DNA of 36,186 nt from positions 412,640-448,825 of the forward strand of contig NZ_LR732544.1 in assembly GCF_902506575.1 (NCBI RefSeq), in the 5' to 3' direction. How positions within the stretch are numbered: position 1 is the first letter of the stretch; each line of letters starts with the position of its first letter. A program made the translations under genes and the position numbers. Shown here piece after piece: positions 1-6,878 of this stretch. The DNA comes from Streptomyces mexicanus (GTDB lineage: Bacteria; Actinomycetota; Actinomycetes; Streptomycetales; Streptomycetaceae). Under the pieces are notes generated by a model. It had not been told where the DNA came from. It did no database searches and worked only from the letters and a program-made list of their open reading frames with translations.

Positions 1-157
1 TTCTTTCTGCTGTATGCAGTACTTCAACTGTTGTTTTTATGAATTTAGCATCCGCTAGTGGGATTGTTACTTCTTATTTTTTTTTTTGATTAGTCGCCTC
101 CTACTGATTTCTATACGTACGGGTCCTTGGGCAGCTTCAGATGTGTATAAGGTACAG
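1..157. other. Sequencing-adapter and run-off sequence, not genomic
   Basis: Positions 139-157 match the 19-base Tn5/Nextera mosaic end at 17 of 19 bases. The 14 bases before it resemble the i5-side Read 1 primer. Positions 88-117 resemble the P5 oligo with errors. Positions 77-87 are an 11-base T run. Read on the minus strand this is the usual order when a short read runs off its insert: mosaic end, primer, index, P5, poly-A, noise. The stretch is AT-rich, unlike everything after it. It should be trimmed; genomic sequence starts at about 158. Confidence 0.88.
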
Positions 158-160
158 GTG

Positions 161-631
161 ATGAACCGGCCCGCCGACAACGACGTGGTCGACGTCGACC
201 TGTACGACGACGGCAGCTTCGCGGACTTCGGCTTCAACCAGGCCCCCGGTGCCACGGCGGTGCTCGCGGCGGTTCGCGGCAACGGCCCGGTGCCGACAAC
301 CGGACTGGCCACCCGCCGCCAGTTACGCGCCATGGGGCTGAGCCCCGGCGGCCACGAGCCCGTTGCCCGGCTCGTCTGGAGCCGGGGCAAACGGTGGGCG
401 TGGCTGTACCGCGTCGACCTGGCCAAGCCGAAACGGCAAGCGACGCCGGCGCAGCAAGTCGCGCTCGACAGGGCTCTGGCTGCCCGGCAGACGTGTCCGC
501 TCTGCAAGCGCCGGTACCTCGTGTGTCTGCCGCTGAAGACCCTGGGCTCCTGCCTCGAATGCCACGACGGAACACCGGCAGACCCGAACAGCTACATCGC
601 TGCCCTGGTCACGCACCGGCTGGCCGCTTGA
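161..631 (+). CDS. RRQRL motif-like zinc-binding protein, possibly cut by contig edge
   Basis: This 156-aa protein resembles the family annotated as RRQRL motif-containing zinc-binding protein, common on Streptomyces plasmids and integrative elements. An RRQLRAMGLSPGG segment sits near residues 53-65. It is followed by a basic, aromatic stretch and two CxxC-type pairs (CPLC near 113 and CLEC near 134) that should bind zinc. Its function is not known. The ATG at 161 is preceded in frame by GTG 158, and the adapter ends at 157, so the true start may lie upstream and be lost. Leu55 is encoded by TTA at 323-325, the rare bldA codon. The stop overlaps a TTG that opens the broken frame downstream. 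Confidence 0.75.
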   Translation: MNRPADNDVVDVDLYDDGSFADFGFNQAPGATAVLAAVRGNGPVPTTGLATRRQLRAMGLSPGGHEPVARLVWSRGKRWAWLYRVDLAKPKRQATPAQQVALDRALAARQTCPLCKRRYLVCLPLKTLGSCLECHDGTPADPNSYIAALVTHRLAA

Positions 632-830
632 TCCCCAGCGTTGCCTTGGAGCACCCCACCGACCTGCACAAGGCGCTGACCGGCGCCATGGACAACGACC
701 CGGACATCGTCTGCACCGTCCAGGCGGCTTGGACGACGTCCACCAGGAAGCCGGCGACCACGACCAGGACGACGCCCCCGAGGGCCGCGCGGACCTGGAA
801 GCGCAGTACGCGGGCACCGTCCGCGCGTGA
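628..830 (+). pseudogene. Frameshifted small gene, paralogue of the kinase C-terminal module
   Basis: A TTG at 628 overlaps the upstream TGA. It opens a frame reading through ALTGAMDNDPDIVCTV, then loses sense near 721-723. Moving to the frame of codon 723 restores GGLDDVHQEAGDHDQDDAPE and runs to TGA at 828-830. The joined product, about 67 aa, aligns with the tail of the kinase-like protein ending at 4286 (ALNGDLDDEDTVCAVHGGFD, then DVDQEADD). Comparison suggests one base is missing from a CAC/CAT codon at 721-722. This may be a true pseudogene or a base-call error near the poorly covered contig end. Confidence 0.62.
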
Positions 831-918
831 GTTGTGCCGCCGGCGCCTCGCCGAACAACCAGAACCCGCCGCGACCCGGCAGCGCCGGGCGCCCGCTACT
901 CGGGAAGGACACGCCCGC

Positions 919-1770
919 ATGGGTATCACGATCCGGAACACCTACGGCACGCCGCACAACGTCAGCCAGACGAACCCGGCCCACGTCACGAGCTGTGACC
1001 GCTACCGCCTCCCTCTCGTCGGCTTCATCACCCCCGAAAACCCCGGCTACGAGGACATGGTCGAGATCCTGAAGGGCAACGGCCACGACACCCGCCCCGA
1101 GGGGTACGGGCTGATCTTCCTGGAGTCCGAGGAGTTCTCAGCGACCTACTTCGGGTCGATCGAGCAGGTGCAGCAGTACCAGCAGGAGAATCAGGCGACC
1201 GGCGGCAAGGCGACGTTCGACGCCTCGCGGGGCGTCATGTACGCGCGCTGGCCCCACGGCAAGGGCTGGGATGACTACCTCCCCCGCGTCTTCTGGAACC
1301 AGGCACAGCTTGGCGCGGTCGCGGACGGCGCCGGCCTGGTCACCGCTTTCGCGCACACCGAGGTCCCGGGCGCCGAGATCATCGTCTTCGAGTTCGAGGG
1401 CGCGTGGACCGCCGGCGGCGAGACCCACAAGCTGGTGACCTACCACTGCACCGCCTGCCACATGGACACGTTCCACGACTGCGGGCACGTGCAGGAGAAC
1501 ACCGGGCCCGACAGCCGTCGGTGGGCCGCCCGCCAGGCCCGCCAGCACCTCATCAGCGCCGCCCGGCACGGTATCGGCGACAAGAACAGCGCCTGCCGCC
1601 CCGACAACGGCGAGATGCTGCGCGTCGTGAACGCGGTCGCCCGCGACATGTGGAACACCACGGGCAACGCCCTTCCGGACACCGACGACGCGTACTGCGC
1701 CACCAAGGGCCCCTGCTCGATCATCCGCGAACTCCGGGCCGGAGTCCGCCCGCCCGTCTACCGCGCCTGA
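919..1770 (+). CDS. Hypothetical protein with Cys/His cluster
   Basis: This 283-aa protein is not one I recognise. I chose the ATG at 919 because the upstream in-frame sequence back to 394 overlaps the first gene and reads like a shadow frame, while sense begins with MGITIRNTYGTPHNV. The centre is rich in acidic and aromatic residues. Around residues 177-191 a CTACHMDTFHDCGH segment gives four Cys/His ligands, suggesting one zinc site. Two further cysteines lie near 221 and in the C-terminal KGPCSI segment. There are no membrane segments. It belongs to the rightward element array. Confidence 0.7.
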   Translation: MGITIRNTYGTPHNVSQTNPAHVTSCDRYRLPLVGFITPENPGYEDMVEILKGNGHDTRPEGYGLIFLESEEFSATYFGSIEQVQQYQQENQATGGKATFDASRGVMYARWPHGKGWDDYLPRVFWNQAQLGAVADGAGLVTAFAHTEVPGAEIIVFEFEGAWTAGGETHKLVTYHCTACHMDTFHDCGHVQENTGPDSRRWAARQARQHLISAARHGIGDKNSACRPDNGEMLRVVNAVARDMWNTTGNALPDTDDAYCATKGPCSIIRELRAGVRPPVYRA

Positions 1771-1823
1771 CCGCCGACGCGCGCACCCCGATCAATAGCC
1801 AACTGCCACGCCATCCCGCTGCG

Positions 1824-2117
1824 GTGACCGGCTTCCGTCTGCGCGCCGCTCTGCTGCTCGCCGCCGTCCCGCTCGCCGCTGCGACGGCCGCCGCCGTGCT
1901 CAAGGCCGGCCACTGGCGGCTGTACGCCGACCGGCACCGCCTCGAGCTGACGCCCCGGCCCCGCCGCTCCTGCCCCGACTGCCGGGGCGCGGGCGGCTGG
2001 TGGGTCGGCGGCGCGAACCCAGAGATGGAGGCGTGCGGCTGCTGGTCGGACCGGCGCGAGCTGCGCGTCCGTCTCTGGCCCGTCCCGGCCTGGCCGGACA
2101 ACGAGCCCCCGTTCTGA
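1824..2117 (+). CDS. Small membrane protein with CxxCxGxG zinc motif
   Basis: The 97-aa product starts at GTG 1824. A hydrophobic N-terminal helix (about residues 6-25) is followed by a cytoplasmic tail with CPDCRGAGG and a downstream CGCW, a DnaJ-like zinc arrangement. Tail-anchored CxxCxGxG proteins of this size are common on Streptomyces plasmids; the role is unknown. No strong ribosome site is visible. The gene follows the previous stop by 53 bases and is followed by a strong hairpin. Confidence 0.6.
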   Translation: MTGFRLRAALLLAAVPLAAATAAAVLKAGHWRLYADRHRLELTPRPRRSCPDCRGAGGWWVGGANPEMEACGCWSDRRELRVRLWPVPAWPDNEPPF

Positions 2118-2121
2118 ACGA

Positions 2122-2152
2122 CCCGGCCCCGGCCACACCGGCCGGGGCCGGG
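2122..2152 (+). terminator. 13-bp perfect hairpin
   Basis: CCCGGCCCCGGCC at 2122-2134 pairs perfectly with 2140-2152 around a 5-base loop. There is no T tract, which is common for Streptomyces terminators. It lies directly after the stop at 2117. Confidence 0.6.
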
Positions 2153-2231
2153 ACCGCCGGGTGGGCCGTGCATCGGCAAAGGGCCGGCCACCCCGCTCCC
2201 TCACCCTCTTCGAGATCAGGAGACCTCCAGC

Positions 2232-2738
2232 ATGCATCGTCCCGCCGCCTTCGCCGCCCTGCTCGGACTGACCCGCGCCGCCAGCGCGATCGGCGACTTC
2301 TGGGTCCAGAACGACTTCTGCGCCCGAGTGAAGGGCGCCTCCGACGACCACCCGGTCACGTACGAGGACCCGGCCACCAAGGAGAAGACCCTCCACGGCA
2401 CCGCCGACGGCCGCAAGGCGTGCCTGCACCACTGCCTCACCTACACGGCCACGCAGGCGGTCGTCGCCGGACTCGGCGCCCGCACGCTGGGCATCCGGGT
2501 CCACCCCGGCGCGGCCGCGGCCGCGCTCGCCCTGTCCTTCGGCACTCACTACATCGCGGACCGCCGCGTGCCGGACCATGGGGTTCTGGAGAAGCTCGCC
2601 GGCAAGACCGGCAAGACCAACTTCTACAAGCTGGCCGACTTCGGCATGAACGGCGCCTTCCACCTCGACAACTCCTGGCACCACGGCTGGGAGACCGTCG
2701 CCGCGCTCATCGCCACGGCCAAGGCGACCACCCGGTGA
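2232..2738 (+). CDS. DUF3307-like membrane protein
   Basis: This 168-aa protein has an N-terminal helix, a central Ala/Gly-rich hydrophobic stretch (about residues 71-102) and conserved-looking blocks: GDFWVQND near 20, GTHYIADRR near 102, and LDNSWHHG near the end. The histidine and aspartate spacing in these blocks resembles DUF3307 proteins, small membrane proteins of unknown function seen in phages and plasmids. AGGAGACC at 2218-2225 is a good ribosome site for ATG 2232. Its TGA overlaps the next GTG, so translation is probably coupled. Confidence 0.65.
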   Translation: MHRPAAFAALLGLTRAASAIGDFWVQNDFCARVKGASDDHPVTYEDPATKEKTLHGTADGRKACLHHCLTYTATQAVVAGLGARTLGIRVHPGAAAAALALSFGTHYIADRRVPDHGVLEKLAGKTGKTNFYKLADFGMNGAFHLDNSWHHGWETVAALIATAKATTR

Positions 2739-3085
2739 CCGACCAGTCCCGGACGCGACTGGAACGCGTACGCGCCTCGGTCGGGATCGCTTCGCTGGCC
2801 CTCCAGCAGATCGAGGACGACCTTCGCGCCGACGACGTCGACCAGGAGGAGCTCGCCGCGATCCTGCGCGAGCTCATCGAGGACACCGACCCGCCCGGCG
2901 GGTTCATGGCGGCCGTCGCGCAGCTGCTCACCGCTGCCGCGCGTCGTGCCGAGCAGGTCGAGGCGGACCGCGACGGCGACGCGTCGTGTCCCCTGCACGA
3001 GGCCGCCGCCCTGATCACCGATGACGCCGGGCAGCGCCTCGTCTGGGCTGCCCGCGCCCTTCACCCGCAGCAGGGAGGAGTCTGA
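2735..3085 (+). CDS. Hypothetical protein, acidic helical
   Basis: This 116-aa protein starts at GTG 2735 in a GTGA overlap with the preceding gene. It is mostly predicted helix, with an acidic middle (QQIEDDLRADDVDQEE) and an Ala-rich C-terminal half. No family is recognised. The last 60 bases carry a DNA segment that recurs in non-coding form at 3289-3340. The stop overlaps the next ATG (TGATG), and AGGGAGGAG inside its last codons serves as that gene's ribosome site. Confidence 0.65.
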   Translation: MTDQSRTRLERVRASVGIASLALQQIEDDLRADDVDQEELAAILRELIEDTDPPGGFMAAVAQLLTAAARRAEQVEADRDGDASCPLHEAAALITDDAGQRLVWAARALHPQQGGV

Positions 3086-3252
3086 TGGCGAGCGCGAAGG
3101 CGACGAACCCGCCCCGAGGGCAGTGCAGGCAGTGCTGGTTCCACGCGTACGCCAGCCGCGAGGCCCACGCCGGGCTCGGTCCGCGTGAGGACTGCCCGCA
3201 GTGCGTGGACCACATGAAGAACGGCCACCCCGCCCACATGATCGTCCGCTGA
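3085..3252 (+). CDS. Small CxxC zinc protein (pRL2-8-like)
   Basis: This 55-aa protein has two CxxC pairs, CRQC near residues 14-17 and CPQC near 37-40, plus C-terminal histidines (DHMKNGHPAHM). It resembles small proteins I recall being annotated pRL2-8 after a Streptomyces linear plasmid; this rests on memory, not a search. One compact zinc ribbon is likely. The start is fixed by the TGATG overlap and the strong AGGGAGGAG site just upstream. Confidence 0.7.
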   Translation: MASAKATNPPRGQCRQCWFHAYASREAHAGLGPREDCPQCVDHMKNGHPAHMIVR

Positions 3253-3288
3253 CGCCGCTGCGCGAAGCCCCCGCTCTGCTCACCGCCC

Positions 3289-3322
3289 ACGCCGGGCAGC
3301 GCCCCATCCGTGCTGCCCGGCG
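3289..3322 (+). terminator. Hairpin upstream of the kinase gene, duplicated segment
   Basis: CGCCGGGCAGC at 3290-3300 pairs with GCTGCCCGGCG at 3312-3322. The surrounding 50 bases nearly repeat 3024-3080, the end of the 116-aa gene, including the distance to a following start codon. It may act as a terminator or as a translational control element. Confidence 0.5.
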
Positions 3323-3347
3323 CCCTTCATCCGCAAGGAGATCTCGC

Positions 3348-4286
3348 ATGACCGAGCTGACCCACCCGCAGATGCCTGAGCACAGTCTGGTGGTCCTGAT
3401 CGGCCCGTCTGGCGCTGGGAAGTCCACGATCGCGCGCACCTGGCCCGCCTCTCAGGTTCTGTCCCTGGACGCGCTGCGCGAGACGGTCAGCGACGACGCG
3501 GGCGACCAGGACGCGACCGGCGACGCCGTCGCCGCCCTGCACCTGCTCCTGGAGGCGAGGATGCGCCGCCGGCTGTTCACGGTCGTCGACGCCACCAACG
3601 TCACCCCGGCCGCCAGGCAGCCCTTGGTCGCCGCCGCCAAACGGCACGACATGCTGCCCATCGCGGTCATGGTCACCACGCCCGGCAGCGTCTGCATCGA
3701 GCGGCAGGGCCCGCGGCCGGCCAACCGCACGGTGCCCAAGGACGTGGTCGTCAAGCAGCACCAGGCCATGGTCGCCTCGCACCGGACCCTCAAGGCCGAA
3801 GGGTTCTCCGAGATCGTCTTCTCCGACAGCCTTTGCCGGCTGCTGCCGTTCCTGGAACGCCTGAGCAAGACACGGCAGGCCGACCTCGGACTGGACGGCA
3901 GCGCCGGCCTCGGTGACCTGAACCTCGTGGCCCGGGTGTTCGGCAAGGAGATCCTGCCGCTGTGGCAGTGGAAGCCCGGCTCGAGCGTGGCCGACGGTGA
4001 CCGTGTGGCGGAGATCCGCCTCGGTCAGCAGCACCTCACCCTCGCCCTACGCACCAACATCGACGGCGAGGGCGACATCGGGTTCGACGTGATGGTGCCG
4101 TGCCCGCACGACGAATGCACCGGCTACGCCTGGGTGCCCGCCTTCAGCGTCAGCTGCCTGTTCCGCGCGCTCAACGGCGACCTGGACGACGAGGACACCG
4201 TCTGCGCCGTCCACGGCGGCTTCGACGACGTCGACCAGGAGGCCGACGACCTCGAGGCGCAGGACCTGGAAGTGATCCACAGCTGA
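3348..4286 (+). CDS. P-loop polynucleotide-kinase-like protein with C-terminal zinc module
   Basis: This 312-aa protein starts at ATG 3348 behind AAGGAG at 3335-3340. Residues 12-150 form an AAA/zeta-like kinase: Walker A GPSGAGKS (19-26), a VVDATNV segment near 78-84, and an arginine-bearing RPANRTVPKDVV lid near 123-134, as in T4 Pnkp-type 5'-kinases. The C-terminal 130 residues are different. They hold CPHDEC near 248 and two further cysteines (SVSC, DTVC) in a module ending VHGGFDDVDQEADD. That module also occurs as the broken gene at 628-830. The substrate (RNA, DNA or a nucleotide) cannot be told from sequence. Its neighbours are small zinc proteins and a GGDEF protein. Confidence 0.75.
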   Translation: MTELTHPQMPEHSLVVLIGPSGAGKSTIARTWPASQVLSLDALRETVSDDAGDQDATGDAVAALHLLLEARMRRRLFTVVDATNVTPAARQPLVAAAKRHDMLPIAVMVTTPGSVCIERQGPRPANRTVPKDVVVKQHQAMVASHRTLKAEGFSEIVFSDSLCRLLPFLERLSKTRQADLGLDGSAGLGDLNLVARVFGKEILPLWQWKPGSSVADGDRVAEIRLGQQHLTLALRTNIDGEGDIGFDVMVPCPHDECTGYAWVPAFSVSCLFRALNGDLDDEDTVCAVHGGFDDVDQEADDLEAQDLEVIHS

Positions 4287-4298
4287 CGGACCTCCGTG

Positions 4299-4329
4299 CC
4301 GCCCCGGCCCCGCCACTGCGCCGGGGCGG
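4299..4329 (+). terminator. 10-bp hairpin after the kinase gene
   Basis: CCGCCCCGGC at 4299-4308 pairs with GCCGGGGCGG at 4320-4329. It is a GC-only stem with an 11-base loop and no T tract, lying in the gap before the next start. Confidence 0.5.
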
Positions 4330-4380
4330 GGCGGTCGCGGTGGTCCCTCACCACTGCGATCACGAGAGGAGACGGACGTC

Positions 4381-4686
4381 ATGACCCAGCCCCCGTACTA
4401 CGAGGTCGACGTCCCCATACGGAGCACCGAGACGCCCACCCTGCGCGGGGTGCACGTCTTCACCGGCTGGGCCGACAACCGCGACGCCGCCGTGAAGGCC
4501 GCCCACGAGGTCTACGACGCGGCCCGCGCCGCGGCGGAGGCCGGACGCGAGATCGCCCACGGGCGCCCGGACGGCTGGTCGGCCTGCGGATACCGGCCCG
4601 GCTGGGAGCTCGACTGGTCCGCCGCGAAGGCCGGCCCCTGGAGGAGCCCGTACAGCTGGCTCAACTCCAAGCCCTTCGAGATGTAG
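4381..4686 (+). CDS. Hypothetical 101-aa protein
   Basis: I do not recognise a family. The protein starts MTQPPYYEVDVPI with an AGAGGAGAC ribosome site just upstream. The first half looks like a beta-rich sandwich followed by an Ala-rich helix (about residues 38-58). The C-terminus is Trp/Tyr-rich (GWELDW, SPYSWLNSKPFEM). No cysteine cluster or membrane segment is present. It stands between two strong hairpins, so it may be transcribed as a separate unit. Confidence 0.65.
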   Translation: MTQPPYYEVDVPIRSTETPTLRGVHVFTGWADNRDAAVKAAHEVYDAARAAAEAGREIAHGRPDGWSACGYRPGWELDWSAAKAGPWRSPYSWLNSKPFEM

Positions 4687-4692
4687 CTCCGC

Positions 4693-4737
4693 CCCGGGAC
4701 AGGCGTCCAGGCGTGGAAACCGACCGCCTGTCCCGGG
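4693..4737 (+). terminator. 13-bp perfect hairpin
   Basis: CCCGGGACAGGCG at 4693-4705 is the exact inverse of 4725-4737, with a 19-base loop. It lies six bases after the stop at 4686. Confidence 0.6.
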
Positions 4738-4776
4738 CCCACCCAACCCGTACGAGACGAGAGGGAGACCCCCAGT

Positions 4777-5454
4777 ATGGACTCCGTCCTGCGCGTGCAG
4801 GGCCGGATCGGCCCGCGCGCCCTCCTTGTGACAACCGCCGCCGTGCCGTTGACCGGCTGGACCGTGCACGCCATCGCGCTGCACAAGCGGCTCGCCACCA
4901 CCCGCAAGGACCCGCTGACCGGGCTGCTGCGCCGCGACGCCTACACCGCCAGGGCCCGGCGCATCCTGGCCCGCCACCGCGACGACACGGCCGTGCTCCT
5001 GGTCGACGCCGACCACTTCAAGCGGATCAACGACACGCTCGGGCACGCGGCCGGCGACACCGTCCTCGTCGCGATCGGCGCCCGGCTCACCGCCTGGGCG
5101 GGACCCGGCGCCGCCGTCGGCCGCCTCGGCGGCGACGAGTTCGCCGTCGTCCTGGAGCTGCCCGCCGGGCGCCGCGAGCAGCGCCTCGCCCAGCTGGTGC
5201 GGATGCTGCACACCCCGGTCGTCCTCGACGACGGCCAGGCGGTCGATGTCGCGGCCTCGGTCGGCGCCGCGGCCCCGGACGCTGTCGGCTCCCGCGACCT
5301 GTCCGTGCTGCAACGGGCCGCCGATGGCGCCCTGTACGCCGGCAAGCACTCCGGCCGCGCGCGCCTCGCCACCGTGCAGGACGCGATGGTGCCGTCCGTC
5401 AATGGCCGCCGTGCCGGACGGCCGGGCACGACGATCCGGAGGGCCGCAGCATGA
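4777..5454 (+). CDS. Membrane-anchored GGDEF diguanylate cyclase-like protein
   Basis: This 225-aa protein has a short N-terminal hydrophobic stretch (about residues 14-32), then a full GGDEF domain: DPLTGLLRRDAY near 48, DADHFKRINDTLGHAAGD near 84, and GGDEF at 118-122. The active-site signature is intact, so conversion of two GTP to cyclic di-GMP is plausible. The RxxD inhibitory site normally five residues before GGDEF is absent (the sequence there is AAVGRL), so product inhibition may be missing. No sensor domain is present. GAGAGGGAGACC lies upstream of ATG 4777. The end overlaps the next gene as ATGA. In Streptomyces c-di-GMP acts through BldD to control development. Confidence 0.85.
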   Translation: MDSVLRVQGRIGPRALLVTTAAVPLTGWTVHAIALHKRLATTRKDPLTGLLRRDAYTARARRILARHRDDTAVLLVDADHFKRINDTLGHAAGDTVLVAIGARLTAWAGPGAAVGRLGGDEFAVVLELPAGRREQRLAQLVRMLHTPVVLDDGQAVDVAASVGAAAPDAVGSRDLSVLQRAADGALYAGKHSGRARLATVQDAMVPSVNGRRAGRPGTTIRRAAA

Positions 5455-5921
5455 CCATCTACGGCACCGTGGCGGCCCCGGCCGCGCGTATCCGGCTGCC
5501 GAAGGCAGTCGCCCCGACCATCTTCCTGGCCCATCCCGACGGATCGATCGACGTGATCGACACCGTGGCGGTAGAACGCGCCGTCCACGGCGAGCGCTCG
5601 GGCTGGACGCTGACCGACAGCGAGATCCGGTACGCGGCCCCGTTCATGGCCGGCGTCGTGCCGTACTCGGTCATCTGCTCCCGGCTCGGGATTTCCGCAG
5701 CCCGGCTGAAGACGCTCCTGCCCGGTATCGGCCCGGCGAAGCCGAGCATGGCCCGGCCCCGGCCGGCCAAGCCGGCGCCGTGCGGCACCAGCCGCGGCTA
5801 TCGCGCTCATCTCCGCCGCAAGGAACCCACGTGCCAGTCCTGCCGGGACGCCCGGGCGGCGGACGACCGCCGGTATCGCCTCACCGGCACCCAAAGCCAG
5901 GACCTGGAGACGGCCGTATGA
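5451..5921 (+). CDS. Hypothetical protein with HTH-like middle and Cys motif
   Basis: This 156-aa protein begins in an ATGA overlap with the GGDEF gene. The middle (DSEIRYAAPFMAGVVPYSVI, then a SRLGISAARLKTLL helix near 82-95) looks like a helix-turn-helix. The C-terminal part has a CGTSRGYRAHLRRKEPTCQS segment followed by a further cysteine, a pattern I associate with phage and plasmid proteins that may bind zinc. A DNA-binding role is inferred only. Its TGA overlaps the ATG of the ASCH gene. Confidence 0.65.
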   Translation: MTIYGTVAAPAARIRLPKAVAPTIFLAHPDGSIDVIDTVAVERAVHGERSGWTLTDSEIRYAAPFMAGVVPYSVICSRLGISAARLKTLLPGIGPAKPSMARPRPAKPAPCGTSRGYRAHLRRKEPTCQSCRDARAADDRRYRLTGTQSQDLETAV

Positions 5922-6490
5922 CTTCCCCGCTGTCCGCACCGGACATGATCCGAGGCATCACGATCAAGCAGCCCTGGACGGCGTGCATCCTCGCCGGCGC
6001 GAAGACGATCGAGAACCGGCCCCGCCTGTGGCCCTGGCGCGGATGGGTGCTGCTGCACGCGGGCAAGAGCATCGACCGGCCAGCCCTGCGCCTTCCGCTG
6101 GTCGCCCGCACGATCCGCGGCCGGGAGCTGACCACCGGAGCCGTGATCGGCATGGCACGCCTGGTCGACTGCCACCAGGACCCCGACGGTTCCCCGCCCT
6201 GCAGCGAGTGGGCACACCCAGGCGCCTGGCACCTGGTCCTCGAGGACGTCCAGGAGCTGCCGCTGCCGGTCCCCGCCGCCGGGCAGCTCGGGCCCTGGAA
6301 GCCGACCGAGGACCTGCTGGGCTGCGTGTTCCAGCAGCTGCCCGACTTCCGACCGTGCCCCGCCAGCTACGGGGGGCCCGTGCACAAGGCGTGCGCTGAG
6401 GACTGGATCGCCGCGAACCCCACCGAGGCCCGCCTCGGCCGGTTCGCCTCCGACGTCCAGCCCAAACACCGGCACGACGACCACGCCTGA
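5918..6490 (+). CDS. ASCH domain protein
   Basis: This 190-aa protein starts in an ATGA overlap. The N-terminal half has ASCH hallmarks: GITIKQPWTACILAGAKTIE near 13-32, NRP, a WRGWVLLHAGK strand near 41, and GAVIGMARLVDC near 74. ASCH is a PUA-like RNA/nucleotide-binding fold; some members are nucleases or nucleoside hydrolases. The C-terminal half carries a Cys/His-rich tail unlike a minimal ASCH protein. It forms a coupled set with the two genes before it. Confidence 0.8.
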   Translation: MTSPLSAPDMIRGITIKQPWTACILAGAKTIENRPRLWPWRGWVLLHAGKSIDRPALRLPLVARTIRGRELTTGAVIGMARLVDCHQDPDGSPPCSEWAHPGAWHLVLEDVQELPLPVPAAGQLGPWKPTEDLLGCVFQQLPDFRPCPASYGGPVHKACAEDWIAANPTEARLGRFASDVQPKHRHDDHA

Positions 6491-6511
6491 CCCCTCCACC
6501 CGGAGACCCCT

Positions 6512-6685
6512 GTGGGCAGCACCAATCGCGACGTCGACCACGCCCTCGCCTACCCCGAACCGCCCGCCCATCCGCTGTGGCACCGCCACGGCGCAAAGGC
6601 CCGCCCGCTCACCGACGCCCAGAAGCGGCGCAACCGCGAGTTGCTGGAGCTCGCCCAGCGCAAGCCCCGCACCACCGCCGCGTAG
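6512..6685 (+). CDS. Small basic protein, 57 aa
   Basis: GTG 6512 follows CCGGAGACC. The product is rich in His and Arg, with TDAQKRRNRELLELAQRKPR as an amphipathic basic helix. No family is assigned. Directly after its TAG another frame continues with protein-like sequence (6687-6878), so this gene may be the front of a longer product interrupted by a +1 frameshift. Confidence 0.5.
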   Translation: MGSTNRDVDHALAYPEPPAHPLWHRHGAKARPLTDAQKRRNRELLELAQRKPRTTAA

Positions 6686-6686
6686 G

Positions 6687-6878
6687 AGCTCGTTCCTCAA
6701 CCTCACCCCCCTCGGCGCCGGCCAGCACCGCGCCGCCTCCGTGGCGGTCGCCCGCCACGCCCGCGACAAGGACGACCTTGCCGGCCTGCTGGACGCCCTC
6801 GGACTGCCCTGCACCGAAGACGACCTGGTGCGGCTGCTCCCGCACCTGCCCAGCCCTGACACCCCCGCCGGAGATTCC
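6687..6878 (+). other. Protein-like frame without its own start, upstream of the Lsr2-like gene
   Basis: The frame reads SSFLNLTPLGAGQHRAASVA and then a helix-rich DLAGLLDALGLPCTEDDLVR, with no stop before ATG 6879. A GTG at 6741 is in frame but has no ribosome site. The composition looks coding. It is either an N-terminal extension of the Lsr2-like protein or the displaced C-terminus of the 57-aa protein. Confidence 0.45.

Noticed and set aside
1..157. AT-rich start as a possible replication origin or promoter
   Set aside because: The stretch reads as adapter, P5 and run-off homopolymer in the correct order.
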